This document shows positions 1 through 7,243 of a stretch of DNA of 15,698 nucleotides, in pieces (position 1 is the first letter of the stretch; each line of letters begins with the position of its first letter). Position numbers and translations under genes: made by a program. The notes under the pieces were generated by a model. It saw only the letters and a list, made by a program, of their open reading frames with translations. It searched no databases and was not told where the DNA came from. The stretch covers positions 1-15,698 of the forward strand of contig JABHQB010000038.1 in NCBI GenBank assembly GCA_018695965.1, in the 5' to 3' direction. This DNA comes from Flavobacteriales bacterium (lineage in GTDB: Bacteria; Bacteroidota; Bacteroidia; Flavobacteriales; BACL11).

Positions 1-2
1 AG

Positions 3-407
3 GTTTTTTCCAGCAAAACATATACCAACTCTAATGCTAGCTTGGAGTTTGGTGTAGGATATTTATTTAATCCAAAATATGGACCTAATCTAGTTAGATA
101 CCAAGTAGCGAGTAGAAACATTTTACTAAATAAGAAACTTGGATTTATGTATACTGTTGAAACTAATACTAACGGAATATATGATGTTTTTGGCCTAAAT
201 TATAGAATTAGTAATAATCTTTCTATTCAATACGGAATTGGACTAGCTTCTAATGTTTTTAGTAAAATAGATAATAGAAAAGCAATAAGTCTTGCATATC
301 ATCCAGATGATTATCCATTTACGATTACAACGGGTTATTCAGCATCTTTTGGTCCTTCCTTGACAGTTAGTTATCGTATTTCCTTTTATAAGCAAGCAAC
401 GGAATAA
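3..407 (+). CDS. C-terminal part of an unrecognised beta-strand-rich protein
   Basis: The reading frame is open to the left edge of the window, so this is the end of a longer gene; the TTG at 42 is an internal leucine codon rather than a start. About 134 codons are visible, ending in TAA at 405-407. The protein is rich in aromatic residues and in alternating polar/hydrophobic stretches (for example the LNYRISNNLSIQYGIGLAS segment and the closing SLTVSYRISFYK segment), the look of consecutive beta-strands of an outer-membrane barrel. A PorP/SprF-type or other Bacteroidota barrel was considered, but no family motif is recognisable. No signal peptide can be assessed because the N-terminus is missing. 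It faces the carboxylase gene convergently, with the tRNA fragment between them. Confidence 0.6.
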   Translation, partial: VFSSKTYTNSNASLEFGVGYLFNPKYGPNLVRYQVASRNILLNKKLGFMYTVETNTNGIYDVFGLNYRISNNLSIQYGIGLASNVFSKIDNRKAISLAYHPDDYPFTITTGYSASFGPSLTVSYRISFYKQATE

Positions 408-470
408 AAAAGTTTCTTCTTTCATAAAACAAACTTACAGAAAATTTATGGAAAATATGAAGAGAAAAAA

Positions 471-494
471 GTCGGGGTAGCAGGATTCGAACCT
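471..494 (-). other. Isolated tRNA 3'-end fragment (T-loop and acceptor 3' half)
   Basis: Read on the minus strand, this 24-base stretch starts AGGTTCGAATCCTGC and ends TACCCCGAC. It contains the T-loop TTCGAAT, the 3' side of the T stem (CCTGC), a seven-base acceptor strand TACCCCG and discriminator A, followed by C and a T run. The 5' side of the T stem is only AGG, preceded by ATT instead of GC, so the match breaks inside the T stem. No D arm or anticodon arm precedes it; that DNA is the end of the carboxylase gene. The acceptor strand would pair with CGGGGTA, and a C1-G72 pair with A73 is typical of tRNA-Pro, so a proline tRNA is the likeliest source, but the anticodon is absent and the identity is not certain. 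Such pieces are typical att-site or recombination scars. Confidence 0.7.
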
Positions 495-521
495 AATCTT
501 CCTTTTCTAATAGAGATAAAA

Positions 522-2153
522 TTAAGATTGAATAACGCCAGGGTTATACGCTTCTTTTATAGGGGAGTGGTTTGCAGCTTCAATTCCCATAGAAATTACT
601 TTTCTAGTTTCTAAAGGATCAATAATAGCATCTACCCATAAACGAGAAGCGGCATAATAAGGAGAGGTTTGCGCATCATACCTATCAGTAATGGTTTTTA
701 AAAGTTCCTTTTCTGTTTTTTCATCAATTTCTTCTCCATTTGCTTTTAAAGAAGATTTTTCAATTTGTAATAATACTTTAGCAGCTTGTTCTCCACCCAT
801 AACCGCCATTTCAGCTGTTGGCCAAGATACAATCAATCTTGGGTCGTAAGCTTTTCCGCACATAGCATAATTACCAGCTCCATAGGAATTACCAATAATA
901 ATAGTGAATTTAGGAACTACAGAATTTGCCATGGCACTTACCATTTTGGCACCATCTTTTATAATTCCACCATGTTCCGAGCGAGAACCGACCATAAAAC
1001 CAGTAACATCTTGTAAAAATACCAATGGTATTTTCTTTTGGTTACAATTAGCAATAAAACGAGCTGATTTATCAGCAGAATCAGAATAGATAACCCCACC
1101 AAATTGCATTTCTCCTTTTTTGGTTTTTATCATTTCTCTCTGGTTGGCAACAATACCTACCGCCCATCCATCAATTCTAGCATATCCACAAATAATAGTT
1201 TTTCCATAACCTTCCTTATATTCTTCAAAATCAGAATTATCTACTAGGCGAACAATGATGTCCTTCATGTTGTACGGTTTAGCTCTATTTCTTGGTAGAA
1301 TTCCGTAAATTTCTTTTTCGTCTTCTTTTGGTTCTTTTGCTTCTTTTCTACTAAATCCTGCTTTTTCGGTGTCGCCAATTTTATCCATTATATTTCGGAT
1401 TGTATCCAAAGCGTCTTTATCATCTTTTGCTTTGTAATCCGTAACTCCTGAAATTTCGCAATGGGTAGTTGCACCACCTAAAGTTTCATTATCTATAGTT
1501 TCCCCAATAGCCGCTTTTACCAAATAACTACCTGCTAAAAAGATACTTCCTGTTTTATCTACAATAAGAGCTTCATCACTCATTATTGGTAAGTAAGCAC
1601 CTCCTGCAACGCAGGCTCCCATAACAGCAGAGATTTGGGTGATTCCCATGGAACTCATACGAGCATTGTTGCGAAACATTCTTCCAAAGTGTTCTTTATC
1701 TGGGAAAATTTCATCTTGCATAGGAAGGAATACCCCCGCACTATCTACCAAGTAGATAATAGGCAATCTGTTTTCCATTGAAATCTCCTGAAGTCTTAAA
1801 TTCTTTTTGGCAGTAATAGGGAACCAAGCTCCTGCCTTTACAGTAGCATCATTGGCAACAACAATACATTGTTTGTCCTTTACATAGGTAATACCTGCAA
1901 CTACTCCTCCTGATGGGCAACCTCCATATTCCTCATACATTCCATCACCAACAAATGCACCTATTTCTAAAAATTTAGCATCTGTATCTTTTAGATATTC
2001 AATACGCTCACGAGCAGTAAGTTTTCCTTTCTTATGTTGTTTTTCAATCTTCTTGTTCCCTCCACCTAAAGAAACAGTATCATATTTTCTTTTCATCTCC
2101 GAGATGAGTAACCTCATCTTATCATCATTCTTGTTAAATTCTAAATCTGCCAT
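522..2153 (-). CDS. Acyl-CoA carboxylase, carboxyltransferase (beta) subunit
   Basis: This 543-residue protein belongs to the carboxyltransferase subunits of biotin-dependent acyl-CoA carboxylases (propionyl-/methylcrotonyl-CoA type). It moves the carboxyl group from carboxybiotin to an acyl-CoA in the cytoplasm. Two crotonase-like halves are visible. The N-terminal half has RERIEYL (50-55), YEEYGGCPSGGVV (73-85), NDATVKAGAWFPIT (101-114), LVDSAGVFLPMQ (135-146) and CVAGGAYLPIMSDE (181-194). The C-terminal half has QDVTGFMVG (381-389) and GNSYGAGNYAMCGKAYDP (421-438), the glycine-rich oxyanion-hole regions. The length is normal for the family. It most resembles methylcrotonyl-CoA carboxylase beta chains, but substrate preference cannot be read from sequence alone. 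The biotin carboxylase/BCCP partner is not in the window. A perfect TAnnTTTG -7 element 15 bases before the ATG suggests its own promoter in the gap after wbqC. Confidence 0.95.
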   Translation of the reverse strand: MADLEFNKNDDKMRLLISEMKRKYDTVSLGGGNKKIEKQHKKGKLTARERIEYLKDTDAKFLEIGAFVGDGMYEEYGGCPSGGVVAGITYVKDKQCIVVANDATVKAGAWFPITAKKNLRLQEISMENRLPIIYLVDSAGVFLPMQDEIFPDKEHFGRMFRNNARMSSMGITQISAVMGACVAGGAYLPIMSDEALIVDKTGSIFLAGSYLVKAAIGETIDNETLGGATTHCEISGVTDYKAKDDKDALDTIRNIMDKIGDTEKAGFSRKEAKEPKEDEKEIYGILPRNRAKPYNMKDIIVRLVDNSDFEEYKEGYGKTIICGYARIDGWAVGIVANQREMIKTKKGEMQFGGVIYSDSADKSARFIANCNQKKIPLVFLQDVTGFMVGSRSEHGGIIKDGAKMVSAMANSVVPKFTIIIGNSYGAGNYAMCGKAYDPRLIVSWPTAEMAVMGGEQAAKVLLQIEKSSLKANGEEIDEKTEKELLKTITDRYDAQTSPYYAASRLWVDAIIDPLETRKVISMGIEAANHSPIKEAYNPGVIQS

Positions 2154-2168
2154 TAAAATAAATTTTTA

Positions 2169-2176
2169 CAAAAATA
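2169..2176 (-). promoter_or_regulatory. Putative -7 element of the carboxylase gene
   Basis: On the minus strand this reads TATTTTTG, a perfect match to the Bacteroidota -7 consensus TAnnTTTG, ending 15 bases before the ATG at 2153. It sits in the 33-base gap after the wbqC stop codon. No convincing -33 TTTG/TTG is seen at the usual distance. It would give a leader of fewer than about 10 bases. Confidence 0.5.
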
Positions 2177-2186
2177 AGGAATATGT

Positions 2187-2786
2187 TTATATAGATTGTC
2201 TTTCTAAGTAGCTTGTTGTTTCTGGACCTAAATTAAAGAGTACATCTAGTATAGAAAGATTAGGAATGAAGGAATATTTCTCACAGAAAACTTGTTGGTA
2301 TTCTTCCTGATTTTTCAAAATAAATTTTGATGATCTTAAATCTAATCCATTACATTCTTTTTGAAATTTTGAAGTAAAATTTAATTTTTTTTCTACCTGC
2401 ATCAGTTCCAAAATAGTTTTGCTTAGTTTCAGGTTAAAATCAAATAGAGTACTATGTTTTGTATTGTAAAAAGGTAGAATTTCATCTTTATAATATTCGA
2501 AAAAAGGAGAGGAGTTGTAAGCTGAAACAATAGATTGCCAATGTGATTTTTGCCAATTATCTTGATTAGAAATACTAATATCAGAAATTAAAGTTTTATC
2601 AGATGATTTTCGTTCTTTCGGAATAGTTAGAGTTTGAGTGCCATTTGCTCCCATTATTGTACATCTGTTCCGGCAAGATTGCTTTATAAAATGTTCTTTT
2701 GTTTCAATAAAAATTTCTTCTGATTGTAGGATTGCAGAATAATACGCCACAGGACCTAAATAGGAGATAGGTAAAAGACATTCCAC
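2187..2786 (-). CDS. WbqC family protein
   Basis: This 199-residue cytoplasmic protein carries the conserved pattern of the WbqC family: an N-terminal PISYLGPVAYYSAIL (6-20), SCRNRC-IMGANGTQTLTIP around 37-55, DNWQKSHWQSIVSAYNSSPFFEYY around 76-99, and the terminal LSILDVLFNLGPETTSYL. WbqC-like proteins are found in O-antigen and other surface-polysaccharide loci and have been proposed to act in sugar-nucleotide or glycan modification, but the reaction here is not established. It starts with GTG at 2786; no nearby ATG keeps the conserved N-terminus, so GTG is preferred. One base separates it from the lepB stop codon, so it is almost certainly co-transcribed and probably translationally coupled with lepB. 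Confidence 0.85.
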   Translation of the reverse strand: MECLLPISYLGPVAYYSAILQSEEIFIETKEHFIKQSCRNRCTIMGANGTQTLTIPKERKSSDKTLISDISISNQDNWQKSHWQSIVSAYNSSPFFEYYKDEILPFYNTKHSTLFDFNLKLSKTILELMQVEKKLNFTSKFQKECNGLDLRSSKFILKNQEEYQQVFCEKYSFIPNLSILDVLFNLGPETTSYLERQSI

Positions 2787-2787
2787 T

Positions 2788-4401
2788 TTATTTAGATAGT
2801 CGTCTTGTTCTGTTTCTATTCCACTTTATTCCTCTTTTTAATATATGATAAAGAAGAATCATGATTCCTACCCACATCCAAGGTCTATACATTCTTGACC
2901 ATCTGATTCCTTTTCCATATTGGTCGTAACTCATCCATATAAAAAGTTTTTTCCCTACAATATGATTTTCTGGTACAAAACCCCAGAAACGACTATCTGC
3001 AGAGTTTTGCCTGTTGTCACCCATTAACCAATAGTAATTCATTTTAAAGGTGTAATCTGCACTATCATTTTTATTAATCTCATCTTTTATTTTTTGGAAA
3101 GTTTCATTATCTCCCATTTCTTCTCCTTCATATCTTTTTATTATTTGTTTATATATAGGTAAGTTTTTACTTGTGAGAGATATAGTTTCTCCTGCTTTTG
3201 GCATACTAATAGGACCATAATTTTCTTCATCCCAGTCATAAGGATTATGAGCTAGAAACCCATCAGGGTTTTGTATTTTATTCCCAAAAATATCACTTTT
3301 AAAACTTGATGTCCAGACAGAATCAACATAAGGCTTTGAACGTAAGTTAGAGATAGCCTCCTCAGTTGCATTAATATGTATTTTCCTTTTATTTGCTACA
3401 CTAAAATCTCCTACCAAACTAGCTGTGTAATTTTTTTTGTCTACTGGTATAATATCGTATTCTTGATAACAAAATTCTGAAAAATCTTTCATATTGCCTG
3501 GGAATGGCTTTGGAAAATGTTTCTTAAATACTTTTGGTTTTATTTTTACAAAATATCTTCTTTGTTTTTTCTTTTCTACTTGTTTTTCTTTTATTTTATA
3601 TTCTGTTTCTTCTTTTCCATTAATAAAGAGTATTCCATTCTCAATTTTTAATTCATCACCAGGAATAGCTACACACCTTTTCACATAATTTTCTTTTTTA
3701 TCAATAGGCCTAGAGAATTCTCCTTCAATTATTTTATATTGATTTTTGTTAGGTTGAGTATTTATCCAATTTATAGATTTTATTCTAGAATCAAAAATAA
3801 TTATAATATTTCCATTTCGATCTTCTATTGGAAATAATCTTTCTGATGGCCAGTTAAAAACTACACAATCATTTCTTTCTACACCAATAGGAGAGTTTTC
3901 GTTTCCATTTTTCCATCCAGACATTCTGTGATATGGAAGGTTTAACCACTCTAAGTAGGATTGACCTCCTATCAAAGGAAGGGTATGGTGAACTAACGGA
4001 AAAGAAAGTGGAGTCATAGGTACTCTAGGTCCGTATGCAGTTTTATCTACAAATAAATAATCTCCAACCATCAAGGATTTTTCCATAGATGGAGTTGGTA
4101 TAGTATATGCTTCAATAAAGAAAGTTCGTAAAATTGTAGCTGCAATTACAGCAAACAAAATAGCGTCTCCCCAACTTCCAAGCCAGCCTTTAGGTTTCTT
4201 TTCTTCTTTCTTTCGTTTCTTCCAGAAAGTGTAATTGAAAGTTTTCCAGAATATAACATCCCCCACAATAAAAGGGATAAAATACAACCATTCCCCACCA
4301 ATTAACCACACAAAAAGACTCCATAATATTGTAAAAGACCAGAAAAATTTCCTTTTCTTAGATTTATCCCAATCATTTATGTTTTTTATGTCTTTTAGCA
4401 T
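2788..4401 (-). CDS. lepB: Signal peptidase I, long Bacteroidota form
   Basis: This is the inner-membrane protease that removes signal peptides from exported proteins, using a Ser/Lys dyad. The nucleophile is Ser105 in TIPTPSMEKSLMVGDYLFVDK, and the general base is Lys241 in NYVKRCVAIPGDEL. The third conserved box, YYWLMGDNRQNSADSRFWGFVP, lies at about 456-477. Hydrophobic segments near 20-55 and 80-95 anchor the N-terminus, and a further one at about 507-521 may be a C-terminal anchor before a basic tail (KRGIKWNRNRTRR). At 537 residues it is much longer than the roughly 320 of E. coli LepB. The extra sequence lies between Ser and Lys (about 135 residues) and between Lys and the GDN box (about 215 residues), as is usual for this phylum. 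A -7 element overlapping the upstream DUF5683 stop codon suggests separate transcription from parAB. Confidence 0.96.
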   Translation of the reverse strand: MLKDIKNINDWDKSKKRKFFWSFTILWSLFVWLIGGEWLYFIPFIVGDVIFWKTFNYTFWKKRKKEEKKPKGWLGSWGDAILFAVIAATILRTFFIEAYTIPTPSMEKSLMVGDYLFVDKTAYGPRVPMTPLSFPLVHHTLPLIGGQSYLEWLNLPYHRMSGWKNGNENSPIGVERNDCVVFNWPSERLFPIEDRNGNIIIIFDSRIKSINWINTQPNKNQYKIIEGEFSRPIDKKENYVKRCVAIPGDELKIENGILFINGKEETEYKIKEKQVEKKKQRRYFVKIKPKVFKKHFPKPFPGNMKDFSEFCYQEYDIIPVDKKNYTASLVGDFSVANKRKIHINATEEAISNLRSKPYVDSVWTSSFKSDIFGNKIQNPDGFLAHNPYDWDEENYGPISMPKAGETISLTSKNLPIYKQIIKRYEGEEMGDNETFQKIKDEINKNDSADYTFKMNYYWLMGDNRQNSADSRFWGFVPENHIVGKKLFIWMSYDQYGKGIRWSRMYRPWMWVGIMILLYHILKRGIKWNRNRTRRLSK

Positions 4402-4417
4402 GATATCATATTTTGTG

Positions 4418-4425
4418 CAAATTTA
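4418..4425 (-). promoter_or_regulatory. Putative -7 element of lepB
   Basis: The minus strand reads TAAATTTG, a perfect TAnnTTTG, ending 16 bases before the lepB ATG at 4401. Its first three bases are the TAA stop codon of the DUF5683 gene, so the promoter core and the end of the upstream coding region share sequence. No clear -33 element is visible. Confidence 0.5.
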
Positions 4426-4914
4426 TAAATTTAACGAGAATGACACTCCTGTATTGCTGAAAGTTGAATAAGGACGTATGTTTAAACTTATATCATCAGA
4501 AACATCAAAATGAAAAAGATGTGCATTAACAGATGCGTCAATAATATTTAGTATGTAAACTCCTACAAAAGAAAAATAAGATATTTCACGATTCCTTTTA
4601 TAATGATCTTTTAATGTTATAAGTTCTGAATACGTGTATCCTAATTGATCTTCTCCCGTTTCATAACTGAGTAAAGCAGCTTCTCGATATTCCTTATACT
4701 GATTATTATTATCATTTATAAAATATGCAGAAGTAACAAGTCCTCCGTAAATAATAGGAACCTTCCAGTATTTTTTGGTGTAAATTTGTCCAGCTCCAGG
4801 AATAACTGCAGAATAAATAGCTGCTTTTTTAGGTGATTTATCTTTCTGAATTTTTTGTGAAGAGATAGATAAAGAAATCAGAGTACAGATAAAGAATATG
4901 TACGTCCTTTTCAT
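4423..4914 (-). CDS. DUF5683 family membrane/secreted protein
   Basis: This 163-residue protein is of the DUF5683 type, a Bacteroidota family usually encoded next to parB. An N-terminal signal sequence (MKRTYIFFICTLISLSISSQ) is followed by KSPKKAAIYSAVIPGAGQIYTKKYWKVPIIYGGL (about 27-60), the most conserved part of the family, then a charged middle region with a possible helix, a hydrophobic stretch YFSFVGVYILNIIDASVNAHLF (about 113-134) and a short C-terminal part with alternating residues ending in SLNL. The P-G-A-G-Q-x-Y motif resembles small membrane-associated repeats, but the function is unknown. Its ATG overlaps the parB stop codon by one base (TAATG), implying translational coupling to parB. 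Confidence 0.85.
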   Translation of the reverse strand: MKRTYIFFICTLISLSISSQKIQKDKSPKKAAIYSAVIPGAGQIYTKKYWKVPIIYGGLVTSAYFINDNNNQYKEYREAALLSYETGEDQLGYTYSELITLKDHYKRNREISYFSFVGVYILNIIDASVNAHLFHFDVSDDISLNIRPYSTFSNTGVSFSLNL

Positions 4915-5822
4915 TAGGAGTTTTCAGAAATTTTACCAATTAATGAGATGAAATCATCATCAGAATTGAAAGGAATAATCAGTTTACCCTTTCCTTTTTT
5001 ATTTCGTTTTATATCAATATCCTTTTCTAAATAATTACTCAAATTATGTATTTTTTGTTGGGAAGAAAAAGGTAAGGAATTAGGAATAGTGGGAGTCTTA
5101 GGTTTTGATGTTTGCTTGTATCCTATGTCAGCAAAAGTACGAACCAATTGTTCTACTTCTCTAACTGAAAATCCGTTAGCAACTACATCATTAAATATAT
5201 TCATCTGGATTTCTAAATCTTTTACATTTATTAGAGCTCTGGCATGTCCCATCGAAATACTTGAATGTTGTAAGGCAAGTTGAATTTCTTCCGGTAGTTT
5301 TAATAATCTTAGAAAATTTGCAACCGAACTTCTTTTTTTTCCAACTCTCTCAGAACATTGTTCCTGAGTTAGTTTGCATTCTTCCATTAATCGTTGGTAA
5401 GAAAGAGCGATTTCAATAGGGTTTAGGTTGCTTCTTTGTATGTTTTCTACCAGCGCCATTTCTAGCATCTCATGATCGTTTGCGATTCTGATAAATGCAG
5501 GAATTTCAGTTTTACCTGCCATCTGAGATGCTCTTAATCTTCTTTCTCCTGAGATAAGTTGGTATTTGTCGTTCCCTAATTTACGAACGGTAATAGGCTG
5601 AATAATTCCTAATGTCTTTATAGAGTGAGAGAGTTCTTCTAGTTTTTCTTGATCAAATTCTGATCTGGGCTGGAACGGATTTGTAGAAATCACATCAATT
5701 TTGATAGTATTTATATTACCTACAATACTCTCTTTGTTGTTAGAGCTTGTTGTGATATCTGTTTCAGGATTTCTTAATATAGAACCTAACCCTCTACCTA
5801 ACACACTCTTTTTGTTATTCAT
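4914..5822 (-). CDS. parB: Chromosome partitioning protein ParB
   Basis: ParB is the CTP-dependent DNA clamp that loads at parS sites and spreads to organise the origin region. Domains in order: an N-terminal ParA-stimulating peptide (LGRGLGSIL, 8-16), a ParB/Srx CTP-binding domain with NPFQPR (48-53), the GERR motif in SGERRLRASQ (91-100) and ENIQR-LNPIE (126-137), a helix-turn-helix DNA-binding domain (about 148-235, including SSVANFLRLLKLP and SMGHARALI), a variable linker, and a C-terminal dimerisation domain (about 255-300) with a basic KGKGKLIIPF strand. The 302-residue length is typical of chromosomal ParB. It overlaps parA by 8 bases. No parS-like palindrome was noticed in the window. 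Confidence 0.96.
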   Translation of the reverse strand: MNNKKSVLGRGLGSILRNPETDITTSSNNKESIVGNINTIKIDVISTNPFQPRSEFDQEKLEELSHSIKTLGIIQPITVRKLGNDKYQLISGERRLRASQMAGKTEIPAFIRIANDHEMLEMALVENIQRSNLNPIEIALSYQRLMEECKLTQEQCSERVGKKRSSVANFLRLLKLPEEIQLALQHSSISMGHARALINVKDLEIQMNIFNDVVANGFSVREVEQLVRTFADIGYKQTSKPKTPTIPNSLPFSSQQKIHNLSNYLEKDIDIKRNKKGKGKLIIPFNSDDDFISLIGKISENS

Positions 5823-6618
5823 TACTTACTAAGTTTTCTTCTAAAGTTTCGGAAACCTTTTCTTTGTCAATTATCTCCTGAGATAAATTTAAATAGTTGA
5901 TAGCTCCTTTACTTGTAGAATCATGAACAATAATTGTTTCACCATAAGATGGAGCTTCACCTAGAGTTACATTTCGGTGAATGATTGTTTTAAAAACTAA
6001 ATCCTGGAAGTGAGTTTTTACTTCTTCTACAACCTGATTTGATAAACGTAATCTAGTATCGTACATTGTTAGAAGCAATCCTTCAATAGTTAGTTCTGGG
6101 TTTAATCTTCTTTGTACAATTTTTACCGTATTTAATAATTTACCTAGACCTTCTAATGCAAAATATTCGCACTGAATAGGAATAATTAACGAATGAGCAG
6201 CTGTAAGAGAATTTAGAGTTAAAAGACCTAAAGAAGGAGCACAATCTATAATAATATAATCAAAATCATCAATGATTTCAGAGAGAGCATTTTTCATCAT
6301 GTGTTCTCTGTTTTCTACATTTACAAGTTCTAACTCAGCACCTACCAAATCAATATGAGCGGGCAATAAAAACAGATTAGGACTTTTAGTTTCTAGAATG
6401 ATGTCTTTTGCTTTTACTTTTCCAATAAGACATTCGTATACTCCGTTCTCAATTTCCCTTGGGTCGTATCCTACACCAGAAGTTGAATTTGCTTGAGGAT
6501 CAGTGTCTACTAATAAGACTTTTCTCTCTAATACTCCTAGTCCAGCTGATAGATTCATAGCTGAAGTTGTTTTTCCTACTCCTCCTTTTTGATTTGCAAT
6601 TGCAATTATTTTTCCCAT
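5815..6618 (-). CDS. parA: Chromosome partitioning ATPase ParA (Soj type)
   Basis: ParA is a nucleoid-binding ATPase that moves ParB-parS complexes during chromosome segregation. The 267 residues show the deviant Walker A box KGGVGKTT at 11-18 with signature Lys11 and Lys16, the Walker A' strand VLLVDTDPQAN (34-44), the switch/Walker B strand YIIIDCAPSLG (121-131) and the conserved HRNVTLGEAPSYG (214-226), whose basic residue corresponds to the nucleoid-binding region of Soj-type ParA. There is no N-terminal HTH domain, which points to a chromosomal rather than a type Ia plasmid protein. It is the first gene of the minus-strand cluster parA-parB-DUF5683. A TATTTTTG element 24 bases upstream is a likely promoter, and the terminator of the DUF3276 gene lies before it. 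Confidence 0.97.
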   Translation of the reverse strand: MGKIIAIANQKGGVGKTTSAMNLSAGLGVLERKVLLVDTDPQANSTSGVGYDPREIENGVYECLIGKVKAKDIILETKSPNLFLLPAHIDLVGAELELVNVENREHMMKNALSEIIDDFDYIIIDCAPSLGLLTLNSLTAAHSLIIPIQCEYFALEGLGKLLNTVKIVQRRLNPELTIEGLLLTMYDTRLRLSNQVVEEVKTHFQDLVFKTIIHRNVTLGEAPSYGETIIVHDSTSKGAINYLNLSQEIIDKEKVSETLEENLVSNE

Positions 6619-6642
6619 TTATTTATTGTTTTTTGAACATTT

Positions 6643-6650
6643 CAAAAATA
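6643..6650 (-). promoter_or_regulatory. Putative -7 element of parA
   Basis: The minus strand reads TATTTTTG, a perfect TAnnTTTG, ending 24 bases before the parA ATG at 6618. It lies in a 145-base intergenic region that also holds the terminator of the upstream DUF3276 gene, so parA should begin its own transcription unit. The -33 element is not convincing. Confidence 0.5.
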
Positions 6651-6721
6651 CAACTATAAAAGTGAGAATATATTCTGTATAGGGGGCACTTATTAACAAA
6701 AATCGGAAAGTTTTTAATAAA

Positions 6722-6743
6722 AAAGCCCTAATAAAAGGGCTTT
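6722..6743 (-). terminator. Intrinsic terminator after the DUF3276 gene
   Basis: An 8-bp perfect hairpin stem pairs AAAGCCCT (6722-6729) with AGGGCTTT (6736-6743) around a 6-base loop. On the minus strand the second arm is followed by a T run and TTATT, as expected for a Rho-independent terminator. It lies 20 bases beyond the stop codon of the DUF3276 gene and separates it from parA. Confidence 0.85.
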
Positions 6744-6763
6744 AAAATTAATCTTGTTTTTTG

Positions 6764-7213
6764 TTATTTATCTTCATCATTCCCTAGATCTTCAAAGTTT
6801 ACTTCTGTAAAATCAGTTGTTGCTTCTTCTTCTTCTTCTTCTTCTTCTTCTTCTTCTTTTACTTCCTCTGTAGGGGGTTCTTCATCTAATGGAGATTTTT
6901 CTTTTACTTCCTCTGTTTTAATTTCTTCTAAAGGAGTTTCTTTATCTTTTAAGGAAATAATTTCTTCACCTCTTTCCTTAATAATGTAATCAGTCAATTC
7001 ATTCAGATAATCTTTAAAATTTTGAAAATCTTCTTTGTATAGATATATTTTATGTTTTTTGTAGAAAGGACTTCCATCTTCATTAAAATCTCTTTTACTT
7101 TCAGTAATTGTTAAGTAAAAATCATCTGCTCTTGTTGATCTTACATCAAAAAAATAAGTTCTTCTTCCCGCTCTAAGCGATTTTGAATAAATTTCATCTC
7201 TATTATCATTCAT
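6764..7213 (-). CDS. DUF3276 (PUR-alpha-like) nucleic-acid-binding protein
   Basis: This 149-residue cytoplasmic protein has one PUR repeat at about 7-78, with the family hallmarks IYSKSLRAGRRTYFFDVRSTRADDFYLTITESKR and KHKIYLYKEDFQNFKDYLNELTDYI. The family is widespread in Bacteroidota, and PUR repeats bind single-stranded DNA or RNA. The bacterial role is not settled. The second half is a low-complexity acidic tail: two copies of TEEVKE separated by KSPLDEEPP, then a run of 11 glutamates, ending in DLGNDEDK. The tail is encoded by a (CTT)12 tract on the plus strand and a 45-base duplication. Such a tail could compete for the basic nucleic-acid surface or bind partners; that is inference. 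It is a single-gene unit with its own -7 element and terminator. Confidence 0.9.
   Translation of the reverse strand: MNDNRDEIYSKSLRAGRRTYFFDVRSTRADDFYLTITESKRDFNEDGSPFYKKHKIYLYKEDFQNFKDYLNELTDYIIKERGEEIISLKDKETPLEEIKTEEVKEKSPLDEEPPTEEVKEEEEEEEEEEEATTDFTEVNFEDLGNDEDK
6823..6858. repeat. (CTT/GAA)12 trinucleotide microsatellite
   Basis: Twelve uninterrupted CTT units on the plus strand encode most of the 11-glutamate run in the DUF3276 protein tail. Slippage would change the tail length by whole codons without a frameshift. Confidence 0.95.
6854..6916. repeat. 18-base direct repeat inside the DUF3276 tail
   Basis: The sequence TTCTTTTACTTCCTCTGT occurs at 6854-6871 and again at 6899-6916. 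The 45-base period equals 15 codons, so the copies are in frame and produce the two TEEVKE segments of the acidic tail. This looks like a tandem duplication whose spacer has diverged. Confidence 0.85.
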
Positions 7214-7243
7214 CTTTTTATTTATTTAAATTAAAAACTATTA

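Noticed and set aside
495..527. AATCTT/AAGATT inverted repeat after the carboxylase stop as a terminator
   Set aside because: The 6-base AT-rich arms are over 20 bases apart and the stem overlaps the stop codon; chance is the simpler explanation.
471..560. A complete tRNA gene on the minus strand
   Set aside because: Only the 3' 24 bases fit. Upstream sequence is the carboxylase 3' end with no D arm, anticodon arm or 5' acceptor strand.
786..1089. Two plus-strand reading frames within the carboxylase gene
   Set aside because: They lie opposite highly conserved carboxylase coding sequence, have no recognisable domain, and are explained as antisense frames.
4914..6763. parS site near parAB
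   Set aside because: No 14-16 base palindrome of the GTTxCACGTGxAAC kind was seen; parS sites may lie elsewhere near the origin.
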